A stretch of DNA of 64,000 nt from the NCBI RefSeq assembly GCF_030052815.1, contig NC_079502.1, positions 36,758,050-36,822,049 of the forward strand. Reading direction: 5' to 3'. This DNA comes from Hevea brasiliensis. Its lineage: Eukaryota > Streptophyta > Magnoliopsida > Malpighiales > Euphorbiaceae. Below are positions 33,222-44,400 of the stretch, one piece after another; within the stretch, counting starts at the first letter, position 1; each line of letters begins with the position of its first letter. The translations under genes were made by a program, and so were the position numbers. The notes below the pieces were generated by a model, which did not search any database, was not told the origin of the DNA, and saw only the letters and a program-made list of their open reading frames with translations.

Positions 33222-34475
33222 CCTGCATTCTTTAGCCTAAAGGGCATCACCTGGTAGCAAAAGACTCGCCACTGAGTGATAAAGGAAGTCTTTTCTTTGT
33301 CGTATTTGTCCATCAAAATCTAATTATACCCTGAGGCTCCATCTATACATGAACATCTCCCCAATCCTGCAGCATTGTCCACTGGCACATCTATATGTGG
33401 GAGAGGAAAATCATCTTTCAAACTTGCCTTATTAAGGTCCCTGTAGTCAACATATACCCTTACCTTATCATCCTTCTTCATTACGGGGACAACATTAGCT
33501 ACCCATTCAGGGTATTTTACCACTTCTACGAATCTAGCATCATATTGCTTTTTAACTTCATCCCTGACCTTGAGGAGTGTTTTAGGGTTCATTCTCCTTA
33601 ATTTTTTTTCAACTGGGACTATCCCAGGAATTAAGGGAATTTTATGTGTGACTATTTGGGGATACAGTCCCAGCATATCATCGTAACCCCAAGCGAATAC
33701 GTTAATGAATTACTTTAGTAATTGAATCATGTTCTTTAATTCTCCGTTATTCACTATTTTGAGTTCCTTTTTATTTTCCTTTATCCCCAAATTTAAGGCA
33801 CTCATTTCATCTCCACAGGGTACCAGAGTGGGTTTATTTACTTCCGCCTACTCTTTCATAGACTCTTATTTGGAATCACTTGTGTCAATGGTGATTATGG
33901 GACTCTCAAAGTTAACACGAGGAATTTCAGAGTTGACTGGATTATTATGGTTGGGTTGGTCAATGATCCTGAAGAAATGAAAATTAAGTATATTAAAGAA
34001 TATATTTTAACAATGAACTTTTAAAAGAAAATATTAGACATAGAGCTTGGGAAAGTTCACTATGAATTTGTTAATCGTTTAATCATAAGAAAAGGTCCAT
34101 TTACAGAATCGCAATTAACACCATAGATGGAGTAATCAAGTGTTGGTAACAAAATATACTTTACTCAAAATAAAGCATAGGGATATCCTCAGCTTCCTAA
34201 TTATCAAGCTATTGCCCCTCAGTGGTTGTTGAGATCAGCACTTCGAACATGGGATCTAGGTGTAGGACATTGATAGATAGCTTTGAGGGAGATTATCCAT
34301 TCTTTTCTTCTACGTTTTCAATGATTGGCCTGGTAAACACATTTGCAATTTTTAGAACATTTTTCATCATTCCAAGTGATTTGTCAAATCACTGATCCCT
34401 AAGCATGTTCCTCATCCAGAACCTTCCGTCAGTCAAGGCATCTTCATTGTATCCCAACCCTGAGCAACCACTTCT
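33222..34475 (-). pseudogene. Element B pol linker and reverse transcriptase N-terminal half, copy 1
   Basis: RT starts within 'FINVFAWGYDDMLGLYPQI' and continues with 'HKIPLIPGIVPVEKKLRRM', 'EVKKQYDARFVEVVKYPEW', 'VRVYVDYRDLNKASLKDDF', 'PLPHIDVPVDN' and 'CSCIDGASGYN'. Then come a TAG (Gln expected, GYNQI) and 'MDKYDKEKTSFITQWRVF' and 'CYQVMPFRLKNAG', ending at 33222 where the A-1 LTR begins. The catalytic YxDD lies beyond the break and is absent. Upstream (33677-34475) the frame carries the linker ('SALNLGIKENKKELKIVNN') and several stops, with no recognised domain between about 34000 and 34320. Confidence 0.85.
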
Positions 34476-35330
34476 CTAAGTAGCTGACACGGGTTTGATA
34501 ATTCCTTGCAGGGTAGCACCTAATCCCTTGCCCTCTTCATAGCCATTTCTCAACATCACTTTTGCAACCATGGCTGCAGCTCCCCCATCTCCCAAGGTAG
34601 TTCCTTGCAATTCCAATGCTTGGAATGAACTCTCTAAGGATCGTTCAGTTGCTTCCACATAAGGAACTGACTAGGGCTTAGTGACTAGCATAGCTTTTTC
34701 TCCTCTCACCGTGATGATTTTGCCATTCATAACATATTTGATCCTCTGGTGCAAAGTTGAGGGCACCGCATTTATTGAATGGATCTAGGGTCTTCCTAAC
34801 AGCTTACTGTATACTGGTTCAATATCCATTACCTGAAATGTAACATTGAAACTACATGCCCCAATTTGAAGTGGCAAGTCAATGTGTCCTAGTACATCTC
34901 TCTTCGTGCCATCAGATGCCCTCACGAACATATCGCTTCGGTGCACCCCAGATGGGTCTACTGGGAGTCTTGCCAGGGTTGCATTAGGTAAGACATTGAG
35001 CGCCGAGCCATTATCAATCAAGACTTTAGCAACCATACATCCTTTACAATTAACTGTCACGTGCAGAGCTTTGGTATACTTTAAGCCAGTCGAGTTTATT
35101 TCATCTTCAGAGAAAGTGACGAAATTGGATGCCCAAATTTGTCCAACTATCTTCTTAAATTACCCCGGTATGATATCGGGGGTTACAAAGGCCTAGTCCA
35201 AAACCCTCAGTAAGGCATGGCGATGCATTCTGAGCTCAATATTAATGACAGTAAGGAGATTCGAGCAGGTGTCTTCTTTAATTATTCGATCACGTTATAC
35301 TTACTCTGCTTTATGATTTACAACAACAGT
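34476..35330 (-). pseudogene. Element B protease with G-patch-like segment, copy 1
   Basis: A retropepsin-type aspartic protease. Reading the minus strand: 'KKTPARISLLSLILSSE', 'HALLRVLD', stop, 'AFVTPDIIPG', stop, 'FKKIVGQIWASNFVTFSED', then the 91-codon open piece 34785-35060 with the catalytic 'VLIDNGSALNVLP' and the flap and C-terminal part 'LGHIDLPLQIGACSFNVTF' and 'VYSKLLGRP'. It is followed at 34476-34658 by 'MVAKVMLRNGYEEGKGLG', which resembles the G-patch-like motif found after the protease in Tat elements. Stops and small frameshifts interrupt the link between the pieces. Copy 2 has Val instead of Ala in the active-site loop (DNGSVLNV). Confidence 0.82.
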
Positions 35331-37740
35331 TCATCTTCCTGTTTCTTTTCATTAGACTCTCATTTCTCTACCACTTTCCCTCCCTTTTCTACACTCATGG
35401 GTGACTCTTCTGCTTCTACTTTCCCTTTAATTTTCTTTTCATCAGTGCCATATTACCTCCCACTTCTAGTAATAAATTCTACTTCTTGATCTGGTAGGGG
35501 TGAGTCATTTGTTAGGATAGGTTTTGGTGTGAAATGGAGAGCAGTATCATTAGAGGGGCCTGTATAGGTCATTTTGAAGTGAGCATGGGGGCTGAAACAT
35601 GGTTTAGGGGTGGTGATGGGTTGAGTGTAGGTATGGTTGAGGGTAGGAGTAGAAGTGTTGCTAGATGCACTTTGTGTAAACCCTTAGAAATTATAATTCC
35701 AAGGTATAGCATGAGTATTAGTAACTAGCAGTTATGGTGGGGTTTGTATAACTGTCAGGGGTAGTACTGGCGGTGTTGGTGTGGTAGGTGCAGAAAAAAC
35801 CATTCTTAGGGTAGAACTTGAGGTGTTTTCACCAATTTTGGCTATATTTACTTCATCTCTTATTTTTGACTTTCGCCGACACCTCAAGATTCTGAGTGAT
35901 AGCATTCTTAGAATTTCTTCCTTGAATTCACTACAGTTTTCTAGCCCATGGTTAACTACCCCATTGTGGTAGGGACATACTGAACCGGGCTGGTCATATT
36001 CAGAATTGGATCCTTGTGGGCTTATATACCCCTCTCATACTGCCATGATGAAAATTTCGTTAAAATATGGGACCAACTGATTCATTTCCAAACTCAAATT
36101 CTCATTGACGGGCTCTGCCATGTTTATGCCATTCTCCTTCCCTGAGTCGTGATTAGGCAGTGGGTTTGAAGTCACGTTAGGAGCAGAACCATTTCCTTCG
36201 ATTCTTAACCACCCATTCCTAATCAAGAACTGCACCCTTCCCCGAAGTGCTCTGCAGTTATTAGTTGAATGTCCCACAACCCCATCATGATATTCGCACC
36301 TAGTGTTGGCAATGTACCACCTTGGACATGGCGGCTAGACGGGGTCTAGTGCGATGGGTACAATTTGATTGATGCTCAGTAAGTAACGGTAGATTTCACT
36401 AAGTGGGAGAGGTAGTGGTAGGTTAGGATTCCTTGATGGTCTTAGGCCAGGTTGAGGAGCAGGTGGTCTGAATGGAGCAAGTTGGACAGGTGGTCTAGGA
36501 TTATAAATAGCTTGGGGTGGATATTGCGGGCAAGGATGAGGATAATTTGGGAATGGGGGAGGAACGTTTGCCACCATTGGGCTTTGGACCAGAGGGTATG
36601 GGCAAAATTATTTTGGGGTGATGAGTGAGTTTACTTAGAAATGGAGTGTACATCCCCTTCTCCTTTTTTCCCAAAGTTAGTAGTCTTTTTCGAAGAGCTT
36701 TCCCCTACCACTTCCTATAACCTCCCCAACCTGTGATTTGCTTCAGTCCTTTCCCCCATCTGAATGATATCAGAAAAGCTATTGGACATATTCCCAGTCA
36801 TCAAGTTGAAATACGAGGCCTTCAGGGTCTTAATGAACAAAGAGCAAAGTTCATTGTCTGTCACAGGAGGATAAACCTCAGCTGCCTTTTCTCTCCATCT
36901 CTAGGAATACTCCTTAAAGCTCTCCCTTTCTTTCTGCACCAGGTTTTGGAGGTCTCTCCGTGTGGGGGCGACATCACAATTGAATTTATTTTGCTTGAGG
37001 AAAGCATCTGCCAAATCCTTTCAGGAGTGTAATTTACTCCTACCTAATTGTATGCACCAATGCAAGGCTGCTCCTGAGAGACTTTCATGAAAGAAATATA
37101 CTAAGAGTCTGTCATCTTTCATAAAAGCGAACATCTTGGCTATGTAGGTGGCCAAGTGGATGCAAGGGTCAGAGTTTTTGCTGTACTTGTCGAATTCCGG
37201 GACTTTGAATTTTGGTGGTACCACTACATCTAGTACTAATCTTAGTGAAGACACATCAACCGAGCCATACATATTCAACCCTTCAATAGCTCTCAGTTTT
37301 TCCTCTAGAGTAGACAATTTCTCATTCTCTTTCTCTATATTTTCTCCCCCTGCTGCATAAACTATTCCCCCAGTTGGAAGATTAGTTATAGTGTAAACTG
37401 GAGGGATTGGTGCTGAAGGATGAAATTCTGCATTTGGGACAGTCTAATGGTAGGAGACAGGTAATTCATTGCTTGGGAATGTTGGATTGAAGGTGATTGT
37501 TGGGATAGGGATGGGAGTTTAGAAGGTGAAAGAAGTTGAGGCTTGATCGTGAAGCTTTTGGGCATGTGAATCAGTTGTTGATATAAGTAGGGAAATTATT
37601 GGTAGATTTGGTTCTAGTGCTGGTCAAGTGGTTTCTTTGCTTTGGGATATTTCTCTCATCATTTTCATTAGCTCTGATATCTATTCCCTTAATTCTAAAA
37701 CTTGTCCTTGCAAGTTCTGTACTTGTTCTTGCTCTTCCAT
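35331..37740 (-). pseudogene. Element B gag, copy 1
   Basis: Starts at the ATG 37740-37738 ('MEEQEQVQNLQGQVLELRE'). Then come a spacer, 'MSTLEEKLRAIEGLNMYGS', 'PPKFKVPEFDKYSKNSDPC' and 'FFHESLSGAALHWC' (37021-37317), the capsid start typical of Tat/Ogre Gag. A Pro-rich stretch follows (36335-36577, 'PQYPPQAIYNPRPPVQL'). Two zinc-knuckle-like motifs of the form C-x-Y-H-x-G-x3-H-x4-C come next: 'CEYHDGVVGHSTNNC' (about 36300) and 'CPYHNGVVNHGLENC' (about 35950). Near the end 'EVEFITRSGR' resembles the junction to the protease. At least six stops and several frameshifts are present. Plus-strand ORFs across 35217-35972 and 37148-37787 are shadows of this sequence. Confidence 0.82.
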
Positions 37741-38207
37741 TGTCCTCTTTGTTCGAGATCCTGTTAAGTAAACTCTTCTTGGTATAACTGGTTGCTCAAT
37801 TGGATTTGCTTTGTTGGGAGCAATATTGGTTTCCTATTGGGAAAATATATAATCAGTTTTATTTCTTAAAATAATTTATCGCGACTAACATCCTGACTGA
37901 TTAAAGGATACTGCAGCAAGTAATTGCCAAAATGGTGTCTGCCGAGGGTGAATCACGTCAATTTTTATAATGGCATCATTCGATAGTCCAACTGTGAATG
38001 ATGGGGCATATGCATGGCTATAATACTCGCATAGCTCTAATGAGGATGAATCCCATGGGAGTTAAACTATTCATTCATAAATTTTAAGGTCCCAAAACAC
38101 GATTCTATTATTCATAAAGCATACATAGTGCTGTACTATTGCTTAGGCTCAGGAAGGCTCCTTAAAATACAATGATATCTTTTGAGGTACTCATATAATC
38201 TTACTTC

Positions 38208-40050
38208 TTATTTTTCATAATTGAACGTCTTCAAAGCATATTCGGATTCTGGCAGCAGCTCTTGTTTTCCTTGTGCTATCATCTTTTCTAACCGGTCAAC
38301 ATTTCCTCGCAGTTCTTGATAGAGGGTGGCCTGTCTGTCCTTTTTTTTTTCTTTTTTTGGCACATTCCTTCTAGATATTGTTGATTAGTTGTGTCTGATC
38401 CTTAAGCTCAAGCTTTCTCCTTTTGTTCTCTTGTTTATATTCTTCCACCAGTATCTCATGATATTCCAATTTTTCCTATAACTTGCCATTTTGTATCCTT
38501 GCCACTTTTACCGTGCTTTGGAGCAAGTCTTTCTCTTTTTCCCGCTGGATTTTCTATCCTTCATATTCTGCCTCCCCTGCTGTCATTCCTTCTCTAAGCA
38601 TTTTTACCTCATTTTTCAGAATTTGCTATTAACTTTTAAATTTTTTTATGCGTTCCTTCAGTTGCTGGATCTCAGTAGTTGAACTTTGGAGAGGACTAAC
38701 CAATCCGGTACTAACTTCTTCTGAGCGGACTTCTTGATGAGATATGCTACCCTCAGACCCTATCAGTTTGGAGACTTGATACCCCTTGCCCCTCCTATTC
38801 CTCCATAGGAGATACTTTTCTATTGTACTTGGCCCTTTAGGTGACCGTTCCCTCATGGTTACCTTTTCCCATGATTTGCGCAAGGTTTCTAGTTCATCCT
38901 CTCTACCGGGTTCATAATAGAAATGAGTTCGATGGAACCCTTCAATAGTGGGAATGAATTGAGTCGAGCCGAATTGCCTCATTACCATAGCTGGGATGTA
39001 ACTCGTGTGTCCGGTCAGCCCTACCAAAGGTACAAAATGATAATCTCCTGTACTGATCAAGATGGGTTGGCCCGTAGTCCACAACTTCCTCTAGCAATAA
39101 CTATGACTATTAAAGCTTAGAATCTACTCTTGCCATTGTTGTTCATTCTTTTGACTTATTGCTAACTTTGCCATCTTTTCAATGATAGGCTAATCAGAGT
39201 ACCAGGTTAAACCTTTAGTTTCCAGTGGACAGACATGGCTGAGGATCCAAAGATATAGCAACTGGAAGCAACATTTAATGACTCCCCTACCCTATTGCCG
39301 ATAATATGTCAGAGTCAAAAAGGTTTTAGCGAGGACGGCAGGTATTGGATTGATATTTTGTTTCTCTACTACCCAAAACACTTCTGTGATGTTATGAGTT
39401 ACAATTTCCAGAGGTCCGGGGAACAAGACCAGTCCATAAATTCCCAGAGCTAGTGCTGACAAAGCCTTGTCCCATTTCTTACCCTGAATATGCTGGTCCA
39501 AATCTTTCTTAATGCAAGTCCAAAGCTACCCGTGTGAGTTTCCCTTAATGGTTTCTTTTACTTTTGCTTCTTCTGCCAGGACTCCTATTACGTGCACGAA
39601 CCATTTCCATGTCTGTCTATGATCAAGATGGAGATAAATGCGATTTTGAGCTACATAAAGGATCTTCAGCAGCGCCTGATACTCCTCTACCGTGGGTGTC
39701 GTATCAACATCATTAAAAGAGAATACTCTATAACTAGGATTCCAAGTAGATAACATGGCCTTGAGTATAGGAATTTATACTCTAACTCATGTCAAAGAAA
39801 CAATCTTCCCATACTTTTCCTCGAACTTTGCTTGGGCATGATTGGGCAATAATTTCCATCTATTCAATAAATTAACAAAACCGGCTATTCTGATCTCAAT
39901 CTTACTAGGATCAAATGGAGGCAATGGAAGGGCTTCTGCATCTACTTCATCGGTCTATAAAGATTCCGAGCCATGGATTAATCTGGATCTTTATTGAGCA
40001 TTCTGTCTCTGTTTTGAAACCTCTTCGGCTGACGGACTCAAAGATGCCAT
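38208..40050 (-). pseudogene. Element B ORF1 (DUF7745-like) with coiled coil, copy 1
   Basis: An extra ORF between PBS and gag, as in Ogre/Tat elements; its function is not established. Start ATG 40050-40048 ('MASLSPSAEEVSKQRQ'). Then 'DEVDAEALPLPPFDPSKIE', 'LLNRWKLLPNHAQAKFEEK', 'MLSTWNPSYRVFSFNDVDT' and 'PTVEEYQALLKILYVAQN' (the N-terminal hallmark of this family), 'FPGPLEIVTHNITEVFW', and the C-terminal 'LVGLTGHTSYIPAMVMRQF'. A Lys/Glu-rich coiled-coil segment (about 38280-38530) and a TAA at 38208 end it. Copy 2 reads CAA at that position and stays open 257 codons-worth of bases less than a third further, to 51437. Several stops, many at Gln codons. Confidence 0.75.
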
Positions 40051-40890
40051 TTTAAAGTTTTCCTTACCCTCTATAAACACCAATTTATAATACCTATAAA
40101 GAAAATAAGTTAGTAAAATAGATTCAGGTAATATTGAATTATACTGCTAGGGCGATAATATTTGTACACCTATCAAAGTAAGAAGGCATGTAGATTATCT
40201 TAACAGCATAATTCGAAATTACCTACACATTATGAAAGGGAAACCAAAAGGTAAAAGATAGAGTGGAGTAAGAATAATTATGTCCCTTTTGTCCTGAAAC
40301 AAGGAAGCAGTAACACTGAGCAAGTACTAGCTAATTGGAAGGTTCTTCTCTTAAGGGTGGCATACTATGGTCTTTGACTAATGTGATAGTTTTGGCTTGA
40401 GTTCTAACTTTTTAAAGTTCAAAGGTCCCCAAATTTTCCTTACTATAAATAGTAGAGCCTCATTCCATCATTATGATACTAACGGGAAAAATCCATAGGT
40501 ATCACAATAAGCGGAATGAGTTCCAATTTGAGCAGAAGCGTTCACAGATACTAATGGGGTAAAACCCATGGGTACCACTACATGACTCCGTCTTACTTCC
40601 AAAAGGGTAGGAAAGCCTGGGCATAGGGCTAAAGTGTGTAAGGACATTGTGTAAGAGATCAGTGTGTGAAGGGACTTATTTACTCTTCCTTATTAAGGGG
40701 AGTTTAAATGAGGATTACTATAATAAATCAAATAATTAAAACAAACAAAACGGTTAGAAAGAATAGTAAAAATCAAAATATTAAGACTTTTGATTTCATA
40801 AGTTAAGCCCCATAATTATCGATTTTAATTTATAAGAGCACAGGATTAAATTTGCTTTTTGGACTTTTAAACCAAGTTTTTTTTGGGTAG
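40051..40890 (-). other. Element B leader, copy 1
   Basis: 840 bases between PBS and ORF1 with no ORF, RNA gene or strong repeat that I can recognise. A purine-rich stretch lies at about 40730-40860. Its counterpart in copy 2 is 53353-54192. Confidence 0.6.
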
Positions 40891-40909
40891 TCCCCAGTGG
40901 AGTCGCCAA
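40891..40909 (-). other. Element B primer-binding site, copy 1
   Basis: The minus strand reads TTGGCGACTCCACTGGGGA directly after ...GCGATAGC. This GGCGACTC-n-CTGGGGA form is the PBS type I associate with Ogre/Tat elements (tRNA-Arg primed), unlike the iMet PBS of the other elements here. Confidence 0.75.
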
Positions 40910-41201
40910 GCTATCGCAAGGGTTTTGTGGTTGCCGGATGATTCTCACTGAAATGGAAAAAGTGAGGAGTCACCACTTTAATTTAAAGGGAAATTAAAGA
41001 AAACCATTTGTAAAAATAAAAATTGATAAAACCACTTCTAAAATAGAGATTCTAGGTTCGGGGTTCGCGTACGTGTGGGGAAGGTATTCGGCACCCCACC
41101 TCGTCCCTAATGAGGGCAAGCAGATTTAACAATGTACTCTTTATAATTTAAGATAGATAATTTTGGGGTTAGTATTATGATGTTGGTCCCTGTTTTTGAT
41201 G
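40910..41201 (-). repeat. Element B 5' LTR fragment (R-U5 side), copy 1
   Basis: About 290 bases ending on the minus strand in CCCTTGCGATAGC. It includes the 'ggggtgccgaataccttcc' block (minus strand, about 41077-41096) that is characteristic of Tat/Ogre LTR ends. The U3 side is missing: at about 41202 the sequence switches to A-2 pol (gacgataatatccagc), with no terminal TG/CA or TSD at the switch. Confidence 0.7.
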
Positions 41202-41499
41202 AATTGACGATAATATCCAGCTAAACCTAGAAAACTGTGAATTTTTATGATATTCCTAGTCGGCTTCTAATTAAGGATAGCTTCTATCTTGCTGGAGTCT
41301 ACCTTGATCCCTTCTGCTGACACAACATGTCCTATGAAAGAGATTTCTTTCAGCCAAAATTCACATTTCTACAATTTAGCGTATAGCTGTTTCTCCCTTA
41401 AGGTCTGTAGTACAATCCGCAGATGTTTTTCATGCTCCTTTGCATTCCTCGAATATATCAAAATATCATCAATAAAGACCACCACAAATTGGTCGATAT
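41202..41499 (-). pseudogene. A-2 RT C-terminal fragment, copy 1
   Basis: Minus-strand translation reads '[19 protein letters not shown]' (RT catalytic motif), '[17 protein letters not shown]', stop, '[16 protein letters not shown]', '[11 protein letters not shown]', stop, '[11 protein letters not shown]', colinear with A-1 at 8320-8610. It is truncated on the left by element B and interrupted on the right by the solo LTR after gatat (41495-41499). Confidence 0.88.
41495..41499. repeat. TSD of solo LTR, copy 1 (left; right copy 45528-45532)
   Basis: gatat occurs immediately before the LTR start tgtaacacccc and immediately after the LTR end tgtgaca. The uninterrupted homologous site in A-1 reads gagatatgg (about 8614-8622). 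Confidence 0.93.
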
Positions 41500-44400
41500 T
41501 GTAACACCCCTATATTCGGTAATGCGTTCTACTGTTCCGCTGACCAGTGTTGTTCGGCCAGTTAGGATGCCTAGAACTACACTTCGATATGAGTGAGGAG
41601 AAATTAAATAATGAAATACAATAAAAGAAAATACAAGAAAAACAAAAGAAAAATAATAGTAAAGAAATGCAACCAAGTTAAGCGAGCCGGGAACCCTAGC
41701 GATGGGTGACCGCACAGGGAAGTCATGGCGTGGACCGTTGACTAGCCCTGGACCGCGGGGAACCCTGGAAATTAATTTTAAGACTTAAAGAGACATCAAT
41801 TGAAGTATAAATATCATTAGAAATATCAAAGAAAAATTAAATAATTAGTACAAAGAAAAGTGAGAAATCGAAAAACGGACAAAACCCGATGTTACCGAAA
41901 TATCGGGAATGCAACTCGAATAGGGGCATTGTGGTCATTTGACATCTCGAGTTGTCTTTTGACCTAAATGTCCATCAAAAATAAATAATATTACACTTGG
42001 AAAATATAATGAAAAATTAATTTAGGGGTACCTAATGTAAATAGCAAAAATGGGGAGTTAAATGTGGGAAATTGAAACTTTTGAATAAATTAACATTAAA
42101 CTTGCAATAGTGCTCCACTAACTCATTAAAGTGGACCATTTAATCTTCATCTTGGACAAGCAGATTGTCATCTTCCTCATTTCTCAAAATTCAGCCAAAA
42201 ATGGAGAAGGGAAGAACTCCATTGCCGCATGGTTTTGGAGCTCCATGCAAGGGTGATCCAAGCTTCTTTCTCTCCACTTCCCTTCATTAAAGTTAATCCT
42301 CACACCATGGGCAGTAGATAGGCAGCAAGAAGATCAAGTTTTGGTGAAGTTTTGAAGAGTTTCCAAAGTGGTAAGTATGTATTTTTGATTAGTGCTTCAT
42401 TAAAGTTTGTGAGGAGGTTATGGGTGTTTGATTTATGAAGAAAATTTTGAGGTTTGATGTTGAATGGGAATGTGTACTTTTGGCAGCCATGGAAACACCT
42501 TGAAGATAGTTTACTCTTGCTTGTAAATGGTGGATTAGAACGTTGATTAATTATTTATGTGTATGGGTAATCATTTGGGTGATGTATATTTAGAATATGT
42601 AAATGTGAAATGAAATTTAAAGCTTGGAAATTAATGGAATGTAAATGTACCATTGTGGCAGTTTGTTAGCTCCTGAAGAATGCTGGAATTCATGCTTGGT
42701 TTATGGAATAATGATGTTAAAATGTGTTGGTTGTTATGGCAGTTTGAGTGCATGAATGATGGTGTGAAGTTTGACATGTAAATGAGCATGAATTGGTGAT
42801 TGAATTGTTGTAAATTGAGTTGGACAAATTCTGCACTTGTTGGTGCACATTGAATGTAATTGTAAGCTGCCAAAATGACCTATAAAATGTTGTAAATTAT
42901 GTTTAGGTTGTGGTACAACCAGAATTGGTTTGAATGTTAAGTTTGGTGAGTATTAAAAGTGATGCTTGATGTGTATGCAAGAATTGCAATAAAGCAGTTT
43001 GAGTTTTAGGCCTATAACTTTAAGTGTGTGGCTCCAATTGGTGTGAGACCAATTGGTGGCGAAACTAGGCACAAAATGTGCCAACTTTCATGAAGGAAAC
43101 ATACCAAAATTATGCTTGCAAGGTAGCTTGAAAAATGACCAAATCCGGATTAAGTGCAATTGAGGCCTAAAAATTTACCATTTGGGCAGCAGTTAGTCTT
43201 TAGGCCATAACTCACTCAAAACAGGTCCAATTGACCTGAAATTTTAACCACGAATAGTTAAGACCCACATATACAAGTCTTATGAAGACACCAAAGCCTA
43301 GAAATGACCATAAGCAAGTCAAACAGCTTGCACAAGTTCGGGTCCAAAAACTGGCCGAACCTAAAATTACCTAAAGTGACCTAAAATGACCAATTTTGGT
43401 GCAATTTGACCAGCAATAGTAAAATGACCATAACTTGGTCTACATAACTCAGAATGACCTGAAATTTTACCCCGCGTTCCATAAGACATAGATCTACAAG
43501 TTTGTAGTTTTGACCAAAACCCGAAAACTGAGGGAACTAGGTCGTCCGGCTAGGTAAAACTAGTATCTCGGAATCCAGCAAATTACAAGAAAATGCAGTA
43601 TACACGGAAATAAACTTGGTAACATGTACCAACCCTAAAAGACTATCGAATGTGACATATTAGTAATGTTAAAACCTAATTTACCTAAAACTCATCGAGG
43701 GTCGATATATTAAGTTGATTAAGCAAATATTAGAATTCAGTGAATTACTTATCAAGCATTATCGTTAGAGACAGTTTAAATGAGTACTGAAACACTTCAA
43801 ATTGTGTTTCTCAGTTAGCAAAGAATCAGGGAAAGGGAAGGAAACACTGAGTCAAGACCAGGAGACAGTTATCAGAGGTTTGTACACAACTAGTTTTTAA
43901 TTGACTTTGTTTTGAATATTTCATATGATTAAATGACATATTTTTCTTATGTATGATGTTTAACAAGCATTGGATTTTATTCAATGATTATTGAAATTGT
44001 TATTGTATGTATGAATTTAGCTTTGTGAAATAGTATTTCCACAAGTATTAAGCATTGTTATGGATTGAATAAATTATGTTTTGAAAAATTGTGATAGGAC
44101 ATGTTTTGAATTGTGATGGTAATTTTCATGGAAAAATGCAAATTTATAATTTGAATTATGATGAGCATAAAAATTATTGGATATTGGAATTGAATTTGAA
44201 CCGAATTATATTGTGATTTATGCTCACTAAAAGGATTGTGATATTGTTTTGTATCTCACTATAGATGCTTGACTAGGTTATTACCCGTCTCTCTCATTTG
44301 TTGAGAAGACAATGGAGTTAGTTGTGTTTTGATTACCATGGTACGTGCACAGGCTTAGATTTTCCTCTGATTTGAGGTTAGATCTAAGTTTTTTATCATT

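Larger units (their letters stand above)
33222..41201 (-). mobile_element. Element B copy 1: Tat/Ogre-like Gypsy, truncated both sides
   Basis: Minus-strand order from the right: LTR fragment (40910-41201), PBS (40891-40909), leader, extra ORF1 of DUF7745 type (38208-40050), gag (35331-37740), protease and G-patch-like segment (34476-35330), linker and RT (33222-34475). RT is cut after 'FRLKNAG' by the A-1 LTR. RNase H, integrase and the 3' LTR are not in the window and are expected on the far side of A-1. An ORF1 before gag, a two-knuckle gag, and the PBS TTGGCGACTCCACTGGGGA are features of Tat/Ogre elements. All frames contain stops. Confidence 0.85.

Noticed and set aside
35217..35972. Several plus-strand ORFs of 60-100 codons, duplicated at 48517-49272
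   Set aside because: They are shadows of element B gag and protease on the opposite strand, where the zinc knuckles and the catalytic DNGS motif are readable.
38208..40050. ORF1 of element B as a captured host gene (plant mobile domain or similar)
   Set aside because: Its position between the leader and gag, and its motif, match the extra ORF known from Tat/Ogre elements, so host capture is not needed to explain it.
42631..42873. 80-codon minus-strand ORF in the solo LTR, repeated at 55925
   Set aside because: Duplicated only with the 13.3-kb block. No counterpart stays open in the A-1, A-2 or 1767-4193 LTRs.
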